Counted from the stretch's first letter, positions 54,127-64,000 are shown. The stretch: 64,000 nucleotides of DNA from Prorocentrum cordatum (GCA_963575745.1 CAUYUJ010018491.1:62001-126000); one strand, 5' to 3'. A program made the numbers and translations. The notes: generated by a model from the sequence alone, not told the origin.

Positions 54127-55626
54127 TGTGCCAATTCACTTGCCACTCCTGTCGCCAAGCTGGCCCGGCTCATCATTCGGACAGGATGCTGGCCTCGTGC
54201 TTGGAGCGAGCATTGGGTGTATCCTTTGCGCAAGCGCTTTGCTCTGTGTGACCCGGACAATTACAGAGGCATCCAGTTGACCGCGCAATTGTCCAAAGTT
54301 GCGGAGCGTGTTCTGGCCCAACTTTTTGCCCCTCGGCTCGAGCGCTTGGGCGCCTACGGATCGAATCAATTCGCATACTGCCGCGAGCGCGGGGCGAGAG
54401 ATGCCGTGCTTTATCTCATTTTGCGTTGGCTTGTCGCTTTCGCAGGCGGCCGCCGCGTGGTAGTTTATTGCTCCGATGTCTCTGCTGCGTTCGATAGAGT
54501 CGACAGGGGCAGGCTGATGCACAAGATCCGCTCGTTGTCTGTCCAACCGGACATTGCTATTGTCTTGGACAGTTGGCTCCTGCCACGGAGCGCCCGCGTC
54601 GTCGTCCAGGGAGCTGTGTCGGACCCAGCGCGCATGGAAAACATGGTATACCAGGGTACCGTGTTAGGTCCTATTTTGTGGCACGTGTATTTTAGCGATG
54701 TTTGCATGGCCGCTCGTGCGTGTGATTTTGAGGAGGTAATTTATGCTGATGACCTGAACGCTTTCAAAATTCTTGACGCGGGTGTCACTGACCCTCAAGC
54801 GTTCGCTTATTTTCGCGAGTGTCAGACCAGCCTACACAGGTGGGGGGCCGCAAACAGAGTGTTGTTCGACCCTGGGAAAGAAAGCTACCATATCGTTTCC
54901 CGTTCTCGCCCGGCTGGTTCTTCTTTGAAGATTTTGGGCATCAATTTTGACACTCGACTGCTCATGCACGACGGAATCTCGGATTGCGTTCGCGAGTGCG
55001 GCTGGCGCATACACAGTATTCTTCGCAACCGCCGGTTTTACTCAGACAGTGGAGTTATCTTACTGTACAAATCTTATGTTTTATCGTACGTTGAATATAG
55101 AACATCAGCGTTTCATTTCGCCTCGTCTTCTGCTCTCTCCCCCCTCGATGCCGTGCAGGGCCGTCTGTTAAGATCTATTAATATATCTGATCATGATGCG
55201 CTGTTGTATTTTTCTCTTGCTCCCTTGTGCACCCGGCGCGACATTGCCATTCTAGGCATCATCCACAGGTCCGTTCCCGGAAGAGGCCCGCCGCTCCTTC
55301 ATCAATTCTTCCGGTTGGACCTTGTTCCCCCCCCTCCCCGCTCCCCTCGCCGCCATTCCCGCCACCTCGTCGATCCTTGTGGCTTGCGGTCGCCCGATTA
55401 TCTCCTTCATTCCGCCCTCGGCTCTGTTCGCATGTACAGTATTCTTCCGGATTTTGTTGTGCGCGCGAATAGCGTCAAGGTTTTCCAGTCCCCCCTCCAA
55501 AGCTTTTTGTGCAGCGTCCTCACTGAGTCCGCTCGGGAAACCGATTGGCGTTCCCTCTTCAGCCCGCGCGGGGCTCTCGCTAACCATCCCCTGCGGCGCT
55601 GCCAGGGCTGGAGGCCCGCGGCGTGA
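54127..55626 (+). CDS. LINE-2 reverse transcriptase (open for 500 codons)
   Basis: In phase with the upstream TAA. Motifs: CDPDNYRGIQLTAQLSKVAE (motif 1), QFAYCRERGARDA, DVSAAFDRVDRGRL (motif A with catalytic Asp), YQGTVLGPILWHVYF (motif B), EVIYADDLNAF (motif C, catalytic Asp-Asp), NRVLFDPGKES and LKILGINFD (motif D and thumb). The C-terminal 230 residues contain LYKSYVLSYVEYRTSAFHFA and SPDYLLHS, also seen in both degenerate copies downstream. No RNase H. An ATG-like start cannot be assigned because the segment is the body of a longer ORF2. Confidence 0.93.
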   Translation, partial: CANSLATPVAKLARLIIRTGCWPRAWSEHWVYPLRKRFALCDPDNYRGIQLTAQLSKVAERVLAQLFAPRLERLGAYGSNQFAYCRERGARDAVLYLILRWLVAFAGGRRVVVYCSDVSAAFDRVDRGRLMHKIRSLSVQPDIAIVLDSWLLPRSARVVVQGAVSDPARMENMVYQGTVLGPILWHVYFSDVCMAARACDFEEVIYADDLNAFKILDAGVTDPQAFAYFRECQTSLHRWGAANRVLFDPGKESYHIVSRSRPAGSSLKILGINFDTRLLMHDGISDCVRECGWRIHSILRNRRFYSDSGVILLYKSYVLSYVEYRTSAFHFASSSALSPLDAVQGRLLRSINISDHDALLYFSLAPLCTRRDIAILGIIHRSVPGRGPPLLHQFFRLDLVPPPPRSPRRHSRHLVDPCGLRSPDYLLHSALGSVRMYSILPDFVVRANSVKVFQSPLQSFLCSVLTESARETDWRSLFSPRGALANHPLRRCQGWRPAA

Positions 55627-56408
55627 TGCTTTGTTGGGCATGTTCTCACATTTGTCGTCCTCTGTTCACCCGGCTTGACCTGGACGGTCTGTCCGGAAAT
55701 TTGATGTTAAAATTTTGATGTGTATGTTCGCTTTTATTTTTTTAATCGAGCGTAGTGTCCGTCTTCTGGTTTTTCAGCGTGGCATGGCCCGGCAGCAGTC
55801 TTTTCGCAGCATTTCATGAGCCTTTCGGCCGGGGCGCGACCAGCCGAGCCCTCCCAGCTGATCCGGGCAAGTTTCTGGTCATAAGATTTCTTGCTGTGGG
55901 GTCGGCTCAAACATTTTATCGTTGTTCTTGTTGTTTTTCTTTTTTTTCTTGTATGCCTCTTTTTCCTTTTTTCTCTTTCCCTCCCTTCTCCTGTCTCCTC
56001 CCGGCCTTCCCCTTTCCTCCTTCCCCCGGCCGCCTTGCGTGGAGCGCAGGGCGCGCTCTTCGCGCGGTGCCTCCGTTGGGCTCGGCCCTCCCCTTCTCCT
56101 CCCTCCTCCTCCTCCTTCCCTGTGGTCGTCTGCGTCGCTTGCTGCCTCCTCCTCCTTTCCCCCCTCCTTTCTTCTCCCCTTTTGGTCTGCGTCCGTAAGC
56201 TATTTGTTCCTAATAGAGCGGCTGCCGAAGGTAGCTGCTTTGCGTCTGGCGCGCGCGTGCTTATTTGGAAGTGGTGAGATTGTTGATTCGCGGGGTTGTA
56301 AAAAAATGAAAAAATAAACAGTACAAAAATAAAAAAAATAGAAAACACAAAAAACAAAAAAACAAACAACATAACAAATAATCATAACAAAAAAATACAC
56401 AAAAAAAA
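55627..56408 (+). other. LINE-2 3' UTR with pyrimidine tract and A-rich end
   Basis: Pyrimidine-rich at about 55920-56185, then GGTGAGAT...GGGGTTGTAAAA at about 56273-56303 and an A-rich tail up to 56408. LINE-3 ends the same way (GAGGTTGTAAAA near 59187-59198), so this marks the 3' terminus of the family. Confidence 0.7.
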
Positions 56409-56409
56409 G

Positions 56410-56796
56410 GCCCGGACTGCCACCCAAGGAGCCGGTCCCAGGTGCACCGCCAAGACGGCCAGCCGGAGGGCCGGCCTTAAGAGGCGCATGCGCGCCATCC
56501 GCGGGGCTTTCGCATGCGTTGGGACTGCCACCCGCAGGGCCGGTCCCAGCGAAGCTTGGCTCTGCGCTCCTTGCTGCGCTTCCCAAACCTGGGAAAGCAG
56601 GAGCGGACTGGAATTGACCAGCCAAAGAGCCGCCGCCCGATTCGTCCATCTGAGTCGCCGCCTTTCCACGTGCTTTGCTTTCAGGACTGAGAGCGGCTCT
56701 TGCGGCGGCCTGCCGTTCGCGGAACGCTCGCATAGGGTCACCTTTGCCCTTGTCGAACGCAGGTTTCTGCACTCCATTAGAAGAATTTCCAGACAT
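56410..56796 (-). pseudogene. LINE ORF1 N-terminal fragment (inverted)
   Basis: Basic, Ala/Arg/Gln-rich start (FRERQAAARAALSPESKARG) followed by Gly/Pro/Ser-rich sequence with GGSP and GGAPGTGSLGG repeats. About 129 codons before truncation. Function by position only: first part of ORF1. Confidence 0.65.
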
Positions 56797-56932
56797 GGCT
56801 GCCTGTGGGAATACGTACAGTGAGAAAAAAACTGTGGTAGACTGCCCCGGCGTCAGGCGAAGATAGATTGCTCCAATGAACAATTTGGTTTGGTAGCTTC
56901 AGCTCGTGCCACAACAGCTCGTGCCACAACAA

Positions 56933-56968
56933 CTTGAGCCAAAATGGTTTGAGCCAAAATGGCTATGG
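56933..56968 (-). other. Relict spliced leaders, tandem (minus strand)
   Basis: The outer 21 bases match the leader with two differences (CCATAGCC for CCGTAGCC; final G to A). The inner copy is an intact CCATTTTGGCTCAAG. They abut exactly where trans-splicing at the leader's internal AG would place them. Confidence 0.92.
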
Positions 56969-57059
56969 GAGGAGCAATCTCTTCCATGAAGAGGAAGTGG
57001 GAGTTGTAAAGATACGGCAGATACGTTTGCTGAATTTTTCAGCCATGAATTGGACATGC

Positions 57060-59200
57060 CGGATGTAGAGGGAAACGCATTCTGTGATTCATCGTGAACT
57101 ATGGTTTTTCCTGACCCTTTTCCTTCCGTGTCCGTGTTCTGCCTTGCTCTCAGAGCAGACAGCGGGCCAGATCTCGTCCCGACGCGGGGTTCAAGGGTTG
57201 TGCGCGGGAGTTGGCAGCGCGAATCAATTTAATTGCGCGTTCAATCTAGCACGCGGCAGATGGCCAGATATTTTGTGGCAGCATTGGGTCTACAGCTGAC
57301 GTCCCAGGTGTGCAAAGTTGTGGAGCGCTTATTGGGGGTATTGTTCCTTTCCGGCCTTGAGAGAGTCGGAGCACACGGGCCATTCCATCTTGCGTATCGA
57401 CAGGGGCACGGGCACAGGGATGCCATCTTGTACTTCATGCTGTGTTGGCTTCATGCGTTGGCAACCGGCGCGCTCGTAGCGTTGCATTATCTGATGTGTC
57501 CGGAGTTTTCGACCGCGTCGACGCAGATATTTTTTTGCTTAAGTTGCGCGCTTTCAATGTCCCCGATTGATTTTTTAATCTGATGAAGAGCTTCGATCCA
57601 GGATTGGCCGGGTAGTTGGCGGGCAGCAGTGACAGCCAGTATAATGCAAGACGGCATACCGGGGACTGTGCTAGGGCCGCCCGTGTAGAATTTTCATTGC
57701 GCAGACGCATGTATGGCCACGCGTGCTGCTATTTCCGATGAAGTTGTCTTCGCTGATTTAAACGCTTCGAGAGCGCTCCCGGCGCACGAAGAGGCAAACG
57801 CGCAACTCCGTGTGTACCAGTCTTCACTCCACGAGTGGGGCCGCGCCAAATAGGGTGCGATTTGACGCCGGCAAAGAGCGTTTTTTTATTTTTTTCACGA
57901 ACGCGGGCTGCCGGGGACATCTTCGAAATATTAGGCGTAGTATTTGATCTTAAATTGTGCATGGGTGATGCGGTGAAAAACTGCGTAGCTGCTGCCTCTT
58001 GGAGAATTTAGAGTTTGACGCGCGCGCGGCGTCTTCATAACGACGCAGAACTGGTAAATCTATACAAAGCGCATGTGTGGTTATGCATTGAATATCGTAC
58101 CTGTGCCATTTACCACGCTTCATTGTCTATTCTTGCCCCGCTCGACGCTCTTCAGACGCGATTCTTGCGTTCTCTAGGAATCGCACCAGAAGATGCATCG
58201 TTGCATTTAAATCTAGCTCCTTTAATCATTCGCCGGGACAAAAGCATCTTAGGGAGATGCACCGCGCGCTTCTCGGCTCTGGTCGTGCTTGTTTTTTCGC
58301 TGTCTTTGTGTGACTCCATCCCTTCTCCCCCGAGAGCGCGGCGCCGACGCGCGCGACGCGTAGTTGAGCCGTCTTTCACCAGTCCTGACTTTTTGCTGCA
58401 CTTTGCCACTGGCGCCACTCGTGTTTATAATCTGCTACCTGATTATATCATTTGTGCACGTTCGGCGCAGTCCTTTTAAAGTCGTTTGCAATTTTTGGTC
58501 AACGGACGCGTTTTTTCCCCGGAGTGGGAGCGGGCCCTGTCGCGTTGGCCACGCGCACTTTGCGGTTCTGTAGGGGCTGGTGGCCAGGACTTTGATTTTC
58601 GGTGTCTTGGCGAGATTTGTGATAGATCCGGGGTTTATGCATCCGTGGTTCTTGTTTTTTTTTCCTCCCTGCCCCCCCTTCCCCTCTCCTTCTCTTCCTC
58701 CCCTCCCCTTCTCTCCTTTCCCTGTCTGCTGCTGTTGTCCTCCGCCGTCGGCCTTCGTGTGTTGTCCTGCTTGCTGCTGTCGTCGTCGTTCCCGCTCCTC
58801 TTCGCCTTCCCCCCCCCCCGTGTCCTGTGCGCTGTGTGGTTCGCAGTGGGGGCTTCTCACGTCTCCCGCTTCTTCTCGTCCTCCTCGCTCTCCTCTGTTG
58901 TGTTCTGCTGCTTCTCCCTCCATCCGCCCCCCCCTCCCTCCCCTCTCCTCCCCCCTCTCCTCTTCCTGCTCTTCCTCCACGTTCCACAGCTTGGTCGCAC
59001 TCACTTTGCTGGCGTCGCTCCCTGCCGGGTTTTTTTTGGCCGACGGGGTGTTCAGCAGCGTGCATTTTTGAAGGTTTTTTTGATTCCTGACCTCGCTTGG
59101 TGCGCTGTGAGGGTCTTGCCCGGGCGTTCACGCAATTAGTTTTTTAATCAGGGGCGCAATGGTGAGGTCATTTCGCTTGCTGCGCCGAGGTTGTAAAACA
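57060..59200 (+). mobile_element. Degenerate LINE copy, RT and 3' end (LINE-3)
   Basis: Same family as LINE-2. Recognisable pieces: SGPDLVPTR (about 57165), LTSQVCKVVERLLGVLF and HRDAILYFMLCWL (57233-57500), a motif B remnant GTVLGPPV (about 57660), FADLNAS (about 57745), LYKAHVWLCIEYRTC (58060) and SPDFLLHFATGATRVYNLLP (58380). 3' UTR with pyrimidine tract (58650-59030) and GGTTGTAAAA at 59189-59198. Confidence 0.85.
57233..58479 (+). pseudogene. LINE-3 reverse transcriptase pseudogene
   Basis: Many frameshifts and stops. Motif A has lost its Asp (PEFSTAS where LINE-2 has DVSAAFD), motif C has one Asp missing (FADLNAS for YADDLNA). The last part, 58015-58479, is open for 154 codons and aligns to the C-terminal part of LINE-2 RT. 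Confidence 0.85.
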
Positions 59201-60172
59201 AAAAGTGGGCGCGTGCGGGAAGCGCTTCCGGACGCGCTGCGACCTCGAGCAGGTCGTTGCGGGGATTCTGCACCGGCGAAGATGGGCTGCTGGCAGGCGC
59301 CGCCAGCGTCCGGCTTCTAATCTACAGCCCTATAGCGCTCAGAGAGCTCTCCGGGAACAAATGTAAACATTTTGATAAATGGAATTCAGTTAGGCCAAAC
59401 AAAGACAAATTTTCAGCAAGGTTTCTGTTGCCAACTGGCCGCCCAGCGCGCCGGAATTACTTTTCGAGCTCCGCCGCTAACGCCTTAGGGGATCTTTACG
59501 TGTAGTTTCGGACAACATCAACAATTTATCCTGAAATTGCCGAGAATTTTGAATCCTTTGCTGGAGGAACGCCCAAGCTTGTCCAGCTGATTGTTAGTTC
59601 TCTCGTCTTGTTGTTCTTCGTGCTGTCGATGGCCAGAAATCGCAGCCCTTTACGAAGGTTTTTAAAAGGAATGTTTGTGTTCCTCCATTTTAGGGCATTT
59701 TTTCTGACACTTGTTTCGTTTTCGGGCCGTAGCTATCGAGGCAGCATTATATGCAATTGATGGTAATGTTTGGCGCGGTGTGCCTCTGCGTACGAAACGC
59801 CGACATGTTCTGTTTCGCGCAGACTTGCCGCGGCTTTCTCCAGACGTGGGGCAGCGCCAACAGGGTGCGTTTCGATCCATTTAAGAAGAGCAAGTATATT
59901 CCGTCGCGGACCCTGCGCGCCGAATGAGCAGACTACATTTTGCATTCTGCCTTGGGGGCCGCTCGCATTACAATTTTGTTCCACGTTGACTTGTAGAGCT
60001 GCCCTAAGAGCGTTAGCGGCGAAGCTAGAAGGGTAATTCTGGCGCGGTGGGTTCTGGCGCGCAGGCGGGATCAGCTGTTTCCTGTCACTGTGGCAGGTTT
60101 TTGGCGGCTTTCTATATCTGACTTGAGCTTTAGGATAGGTGCAGAGTTGGTGCGCACACCTAATCGACGCGT

Positions 60173-60650
60173 CAAAGTACTTAGACGCTTGAGTTCGGTC
60201 TGGTTTTGGTTGAGTCCGAAACGCTGATCGTATTCTGTTAGTTTTTTTTTTCAGAGATGGCGATGGTTTGCTTAATTTAATTCGAGTCGCAGATGCACGT
60301 TGTTTGTCGCATCAATCGGAATGAAATCATGAGGCGCGCTAGTTCTAAGTATCCAAGCGCTTGATTTCGGCTTGCTATCGGAGCTGGGTCGGAACATTTC
60401 TTCGCATTCTGCTTTATTGTAGAGATGTTCATGATTTTCTTGACTAAATTGAAGTTGCAGACGCGCTAGAGACCTGTTCGGTACAACAAGCAGAAGGAGA
60501 ACATTATGCGCGTTGTTGTAAAGTATGTAGACGCCTGAATTTTGTCTGCTATCAGAGCTGGGTTCGAAAAGCGATTCGTATTTTCCTTATTTTGTAGAGA
60601 TGGTGATGTTTTTTTTTGGCCTAAGCTCGAGCTGGAAATTCGCTACGTAG
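60173..60650. repeat. 174-bp diverged tandem repeat, three copies
   Basis: Copies start at about 60173, 60345 and 60519 (spacing 172 and 174 bp). Shared points: AAAGTA-TTAGACGC-TGA, GAG(CT)(T)GGGTC(C)GAA, TTCGTATTCTG and GAGATGGTGATGTTT. Identity between copies looks moderate, so the duplication is old. Each copy has a T-homopolymer at the same place. Confidence 0.75.
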
Positions 60651-60899
60651 TTGTCCGTTACACAGGTCTCAAGAATCTCTTTCCCCCTTCTATTCCCGCT
60701 TTGTTCTGCCTTTTCAGGTGGTTGGCTCTTGTGCAGGCTGGATTCGCCACATTCCGGCTATCCGCTTCTTCTGTGGCTCTCGGCGCCTGAAAAGCAGCGT
60801 TGTGTAGTCCCGCAGAGATTCTACATGGGCAGTTTTCCTTGTCTTGACTTGTGGTGAGGTCAGGTGTTCGTGTTGCAGCGAGGTTAGTAACACATCTTA

Positions 60900-61480
60900 G
60901 AAAAAGTAATAACATATAAAGTAAGAATATAGAAATAATGATAATAATAATGACAAGTCAGCAAAAATAGAAAGAACCTTGTGTTTGCCCACAGGAATTG
61001 GAGGTCTTCTTAATCGAAGGTTAAGATTGGATCATCATCCTGTGGTTGTTTCATTCGCTTTTATTTTGAGCTAAGAATTGAAGCTGACCGGGACGTGTTA
61101 CAAATATAGATTGAGTAAACAGAATTAAATCAAATAGCATACAGTTAGGTGCCTCTTTCGTCTAATTAGCATGACCAACACAGGTTTTCAAGGGATTGTT
61201 TTTGGCCCGTGTTTTGGAAGATCTTTTTGCGGTGCCGGCGAAGTGATTGCCATATTATTTTCAAGAAGTAGTATTTGCCGACGATCAACGCCTTCCGTTT
61301 TTCCCCGTCATTTTATGATGAGTTTTTTTTGCCACTATTCGGCAGTGCCAGTCGTGTTTGCACGAATCGGTTCGTGCTAGCGCTGTTTTGTTTGAAGTTT
61401 CGAAGAAGAGCAGGCACATTGTTTCACGTAGCCATTCTGATTGCAATTTTCAGTTTTTCCGGTACATGCTTTTGATTGCA
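60900..61480. other. Spacer inside LINE-4, no gene recognised
   Basis: AT-rich (60900-61170 with ATAATAATAATGA), then T-rich sequence. Short frames without recognisable motifs. Confidence 0.4.
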
Positions 61481-62831
61481 AGCTTGTCATGTCAGATGCG
61501 GCCTTTGAGTGTTCGCACGATTGTGTTTGGCGTTTTCAGGCCTTGTTTCGTTCGCGGCGTTATCATTGTCGTCGAGCTTGTTGTTTTGTATAAGGCACAC
61601 GTTTTCCATATAATATCGCACGCCAGTTTTCTCGCATCTTTCGAATTTTGTTTTGTTGCCGTCTGACCGTGTCCGGACGGGTTTTCTACGTGCCCTGGGC
61701 ATAATTGAGTGCGAAGTTTTGCACAAGTTTGATCTTGCCCCCGTTGCTGCCCGCCAATGTGGGCCTTATTCGCCAAATAGTAGTATTCGTTCGGTTTCAG
61801 CCTTCCGTGTTTCGGAGGCTCCGTCGACTCCGCCCTCTCTCCTCCCCGCTCCCCTCGCCGCCATTTCCGTCGCTTGCGTGACCCGTGCTCTCTCCGTGCC
61901 CCGGACTACCTTGTGCGTTCCGGAACGGGTGGCGCGAGAGTGTATAACCTGCTTCCAGATTCAATCACTTCCGCTGACAATCTTAAATTGTTTCAGCGCC
62001 TTTTCGCTGAGTTGCTTCGTGTCGTTTCTGCCGGTCGTCGCAATTTTTCAGTTTGCGTGTGCCGATGGCGTCGCAGAGCGTCCGTAATTGTTTTTCTTGG
62101 CAGCCCGATGAATGAGTTGGTCCCTCTTTTCGTTCTTCGTTTTCTTTCGTCTTCTCTCGTCCTTCCTTTCTTCCCTCCCTGCTTGCTGCCGTCCGCCGTC
62201 GTCCTCCTCTTCCTGGTTCCCTCCTTCCGTGCGGATTCTGAGCCGTGCTCGCTCCGCAGGCGAATTCTTGCCGGGCGCGTCTGGCGCTTCTCGCTTTTCC
62301 TGCTTCTCGCCCTCTTGCCTGCTTGCCTGCCCCCTTGCCCCTTCCCCCTCCTCGTTTTTCTCTTTCTTTGTTTTCTTCTTTGGTTCTCCGCGTCCCTCTT
62401 CCGGCAGTGTTACCCGCCGGCCTGCTGAACTGGCTCCGGCGGCCGCCGTTCTGCCATCTCTTTTGTCTTGTCCCATGAATTTTCTTGTCTTCGTTGCCGA
62501 ATGGTGCCGTCCGATGGAAAAATACCTTTGTGCACTTGGGCTGCCGAGCGGATTGTGTCAGTGTGTTTGGCCAGTTTGTGATTCTCGCGGACTTGATTTG
62601 TGCGATTGGCTTGATTTTTGAGAGGTCGAAGTTTTGAGCCCGCTGTCTGATCGCTCCTTGTTCCCCGCCTGGTTGTGTTTTCCTCGCCCTATTTCTCTCT
62701 GGGCGGCTGTCGTGGGCCTTATTTGTTTTGCACGGCGTGGATAATGGCTTGGGCTTGCTTGCGGAACAATTATCGTTGCAGTCATCGTCGCCATTACCAT
62801 TGCCATCGTCGTCCATGTCGTTGTCACCGGC

Positions 62832-62848
62832 ATCGTTTGCAAGTACCG

Positions 62849-62882
<34 letters not shown>

Positions 62883-63165
62883 ACTCATCATCATCAACAG
62901 TTCTCTCATCGTCATCGTCGTCATCGTCGCCATCGCCATCATCGTCAGTGTCGTCATCGTCATCGTCGTCATCGTCGTTGTCTTTCTTGTCCGCAGCGTC
63001 ATAATCATTATTGCCATCGTCGGCATCGTCGTTATCCATCAACATTTCCGCCATCAGGATCACCGTCATTATTCCAAGGATCTTTGACATTTTCACCATC
63101 CATCATCATCATCATCGTCATCATCATCATCATCATCATTATCATCATCATCATCACGCATATCA
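62832..63165. repeat. (CAT)n/(CGT)n microsatellite
   Basis: CAT triplets at 62845-62890 and 63100-63160 with CATCGTCGTCATCGTC-type mixtures between. Frames read as His, Ile, Ser or Asp/Met runs. Confidence 0.95.
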
Positions 63166-63800
63166 CCGCCATCACAATCATCCGAAGTGTCACCATGATT
63201 TCGAATCGGAAACAGCCGCCCGAAACCGTGGGATCCGTCAGGGGCTGGGCCATCGCAGGCCCCTCCCCTTCCCGCGCCGAAGCTGGCTGGGGTGCAGGGG
63301 GAAACTCGAAACAGCACATTTTTTATACAGATTGCAGTTAGCTGCAAAAACCAAAGTTCGACGTCCAAGCGTCCACTTTTGATTTTTCCGTGATTGCCGA
63401 AAGTCCACACTGGAGGTGGTGACGAGGATCGGGGGTCGATGTTTTGAGGAGGAGCGAGGATCGGGTTTCGAACCTCAAGTCTTTAGCGATGGTTGTGGTT
63501 CGAAACAACTGAGGTATGTACGAGGCTCGAATGTGGAATTTGGTGAGGAGGACCGATGACCGGGTTTCGAGGATCCATTTTGTGGTGATGAGCAAACGAG
63601 AACGGCGGTGGTGATGAGCATCGAGGATTGCGCGATGCCCAGTGGGAAATGTTGTAAAACAGTCTCGTGTAGTATGGTCTTCCCCCTGTACTTTCTGAGA
63701 AAGAGGACGCTTGCATTCCCATTCGAATTGCATTCAGCATGGTTCGAAACACATGTATGGCATCATATTGAAACTCACGGCAGCCTGGTATAGTTTTGTT
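63166..63800. other. Spacer with short degenerate repeats
   Basis: No gene recognised. GAGGATCGGGTTTCGAA and similar (GACCGGGTTTCGAGGATCC) recur between about 63420 and 63580, interleaved with GGTGATGAGCA motifs. Confidence 0.4.
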
Positions 63801-63802
63801 GA

Positions 63803-63905
63803 CAACGTGTAGTTGGGTGTAGCCAGGTAGGTGTAACTAGGTGTAAGTAGGTGTAACTGGGTCTTTGGGGTGTACAGGGTGTAACTACGGGTAAGTGGGT
63901 GTGAC
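63803..63905. repeat. GTGTAACTAG-type decamer repeat
   Basis: About nine degenerate 9-12 bp units (GTGTAGTTGG, GTGTAACTAG, GTGTAAGTAG, GTGTAACTGG, GTGTACAGG). G-rich on the plus strand. Confidence 0.75.
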
Positions 63906-64000
63906 AGGATATAGTTTGGTGTTTTTTGGGGGCGTTTTTCTGCAACGCTCGTTGCTGGCATACTCATCTATTGTACAATCGTTTGGTTCGTCGCAGTGTG

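Larger units (their letters stand above)
51106..56408 (+). mobile_element. Near-complete LINE with 500-codon RT frame (LINE-2)
   Basis: About 5.3 kb: relict leaders, ORF1 with an RRM-like domain, APE endonuclease, reverse transcriptase with YADD, 3' UTR with a long pyrimidine tract, GGTTGTA followed by A-rich sequence (56294-56408). No RNase H seen. ORF1 and the endonuclease are frameshifted, but RT is open over 54127-55626. RT motifs NYRGIQLT, DVSAAFDRVD and QGTVLGPILW place it among the Jockey/CR1/I-like group of LINEs in a broad sense; a precise clade needs a tree. Confidence 0.88.
56409..56968 (-). mobile_element. Inverted 5' fragment of a LINE with stacked leaders
   Basis: Read on the minus strand from 56968: a leader with two mismatches (56968-56948), a 15-nt leader (56947-56933), then TTGTTGTGGCACGAG and CTGTTGTGGCACGAG, which look like two older, decayed 15-nt steps. 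ORF1 starts at 56796 (MSGNSSNGVQKPAFDKGKGD) and runs to about 56410, through EPSFAGTGPAGG, similar to AEPSFAASAAV and RTGPAGGGPGAS of LINE-2. It is then cut off at the A-rich tail of LINE-2. Confidence 0.75.
59250..62650 (+). mobile_element. Highly degenerate LINE copy (LINE-4)
   Basis: Only scattered matches to LINE-2: LQTWGSANRVRFDPFKKS (about 59830-59885), VVLYKAHVFH (about 61580), TGFLRALGIIECEVLHKFDL (about 61675) and DPCSLRAPDYLVRSGTG (61878-61930). A pyrimidine-rich 3' UTR (62110-62420) as in the other two copies. The middle, 60040-61370, shows no LINE motif and contains a 174-bp repeat; it may be an insertion. No leader found at the 5' side. Confidence 0.65.

Noticed and set aside
60550-60590. 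tRNA T-arm-like GGTTCGAA
   Set aside because: No acceptor, D-arm or anticodon arm fits around it; the motif is part of the 174-bp repeat. The same holds for GGTTCGAA at 63484 and 63738.

Overview
The window is nuclear DNA of a dinoflagellate. The decisive sign is a perfect 22-nt dinoflagellate spliced leader (DinoSL) at 1830-1851, with decayed, stacked leaders at the 5' ends of two other retroelements (51106-51144, plus strand; 56933-56968, minus strand). Supporting signs are an intron-rich gene with apparent GA, GC and GT donors, RanBP2-like zinc-finger LINE proteins, and a very high load of repeats.

The only cellular gene I can support is part of a DNA topoisomerase II gene on the plus strand. 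Six tiny exons, 43 to 90 bp each, lie at 11579-11664, 20155-20197, 21613-21666, 22793-22864, 26212-26301 and 27486-27547. Joined, they read without interruption from the GLGVVGRD/PLRGK region through the TOPRIM motif DQDYDGSHIK to the EYEAW region. About 407 coding bases are spread over 16 kb. The first intron (8.5 kb) alone holds microsatellites, a two-level satellite, a terminal-inverted-repeat element and a foldback element. The ATPase domain upstream, and the KYYKGLGT loop and catalytic-tyrosine region downstream, were not found.

Layout: 1-1180, a GGA microsatellite and two nested small DNA elements; 1830 to about 7760, a decayed LINE (zinc finger, endonuclease, RT, RNase H) with a leader at its 5' end; 7760-11578, simple sequence, a 100-N assembly gap and a 12-bp array; 11.6-27.5 kb, topoisomerase II exons and repeat-filled introns; 28.5-33.95 kb, four copies of a 1.2-1.6 kb composite repeat with CG-rich near-palindromes; 34.2-45.4 kb, four interspersed elements built on the 12-bp repeat and a recent 4.36-kb direct tandem duplication that includes 102-bp arrays; 46-48.2 kb, a 78-bp array; 48.25-51.1 kb, an AT-rich stretch without a recognised gene; 51.1-62.6 kb, a cluster of LINEs from a second lineage. 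One of these keeps an RT reading frame of 500 codons; another element shows a 5' inversion. 62.8-64 kb is simple repeats.

Nearly all other long open frames are repeat translations. Coordinates of decayed elements are approximate. All similarity calls rest on motif recognition by eye, not on a database search.
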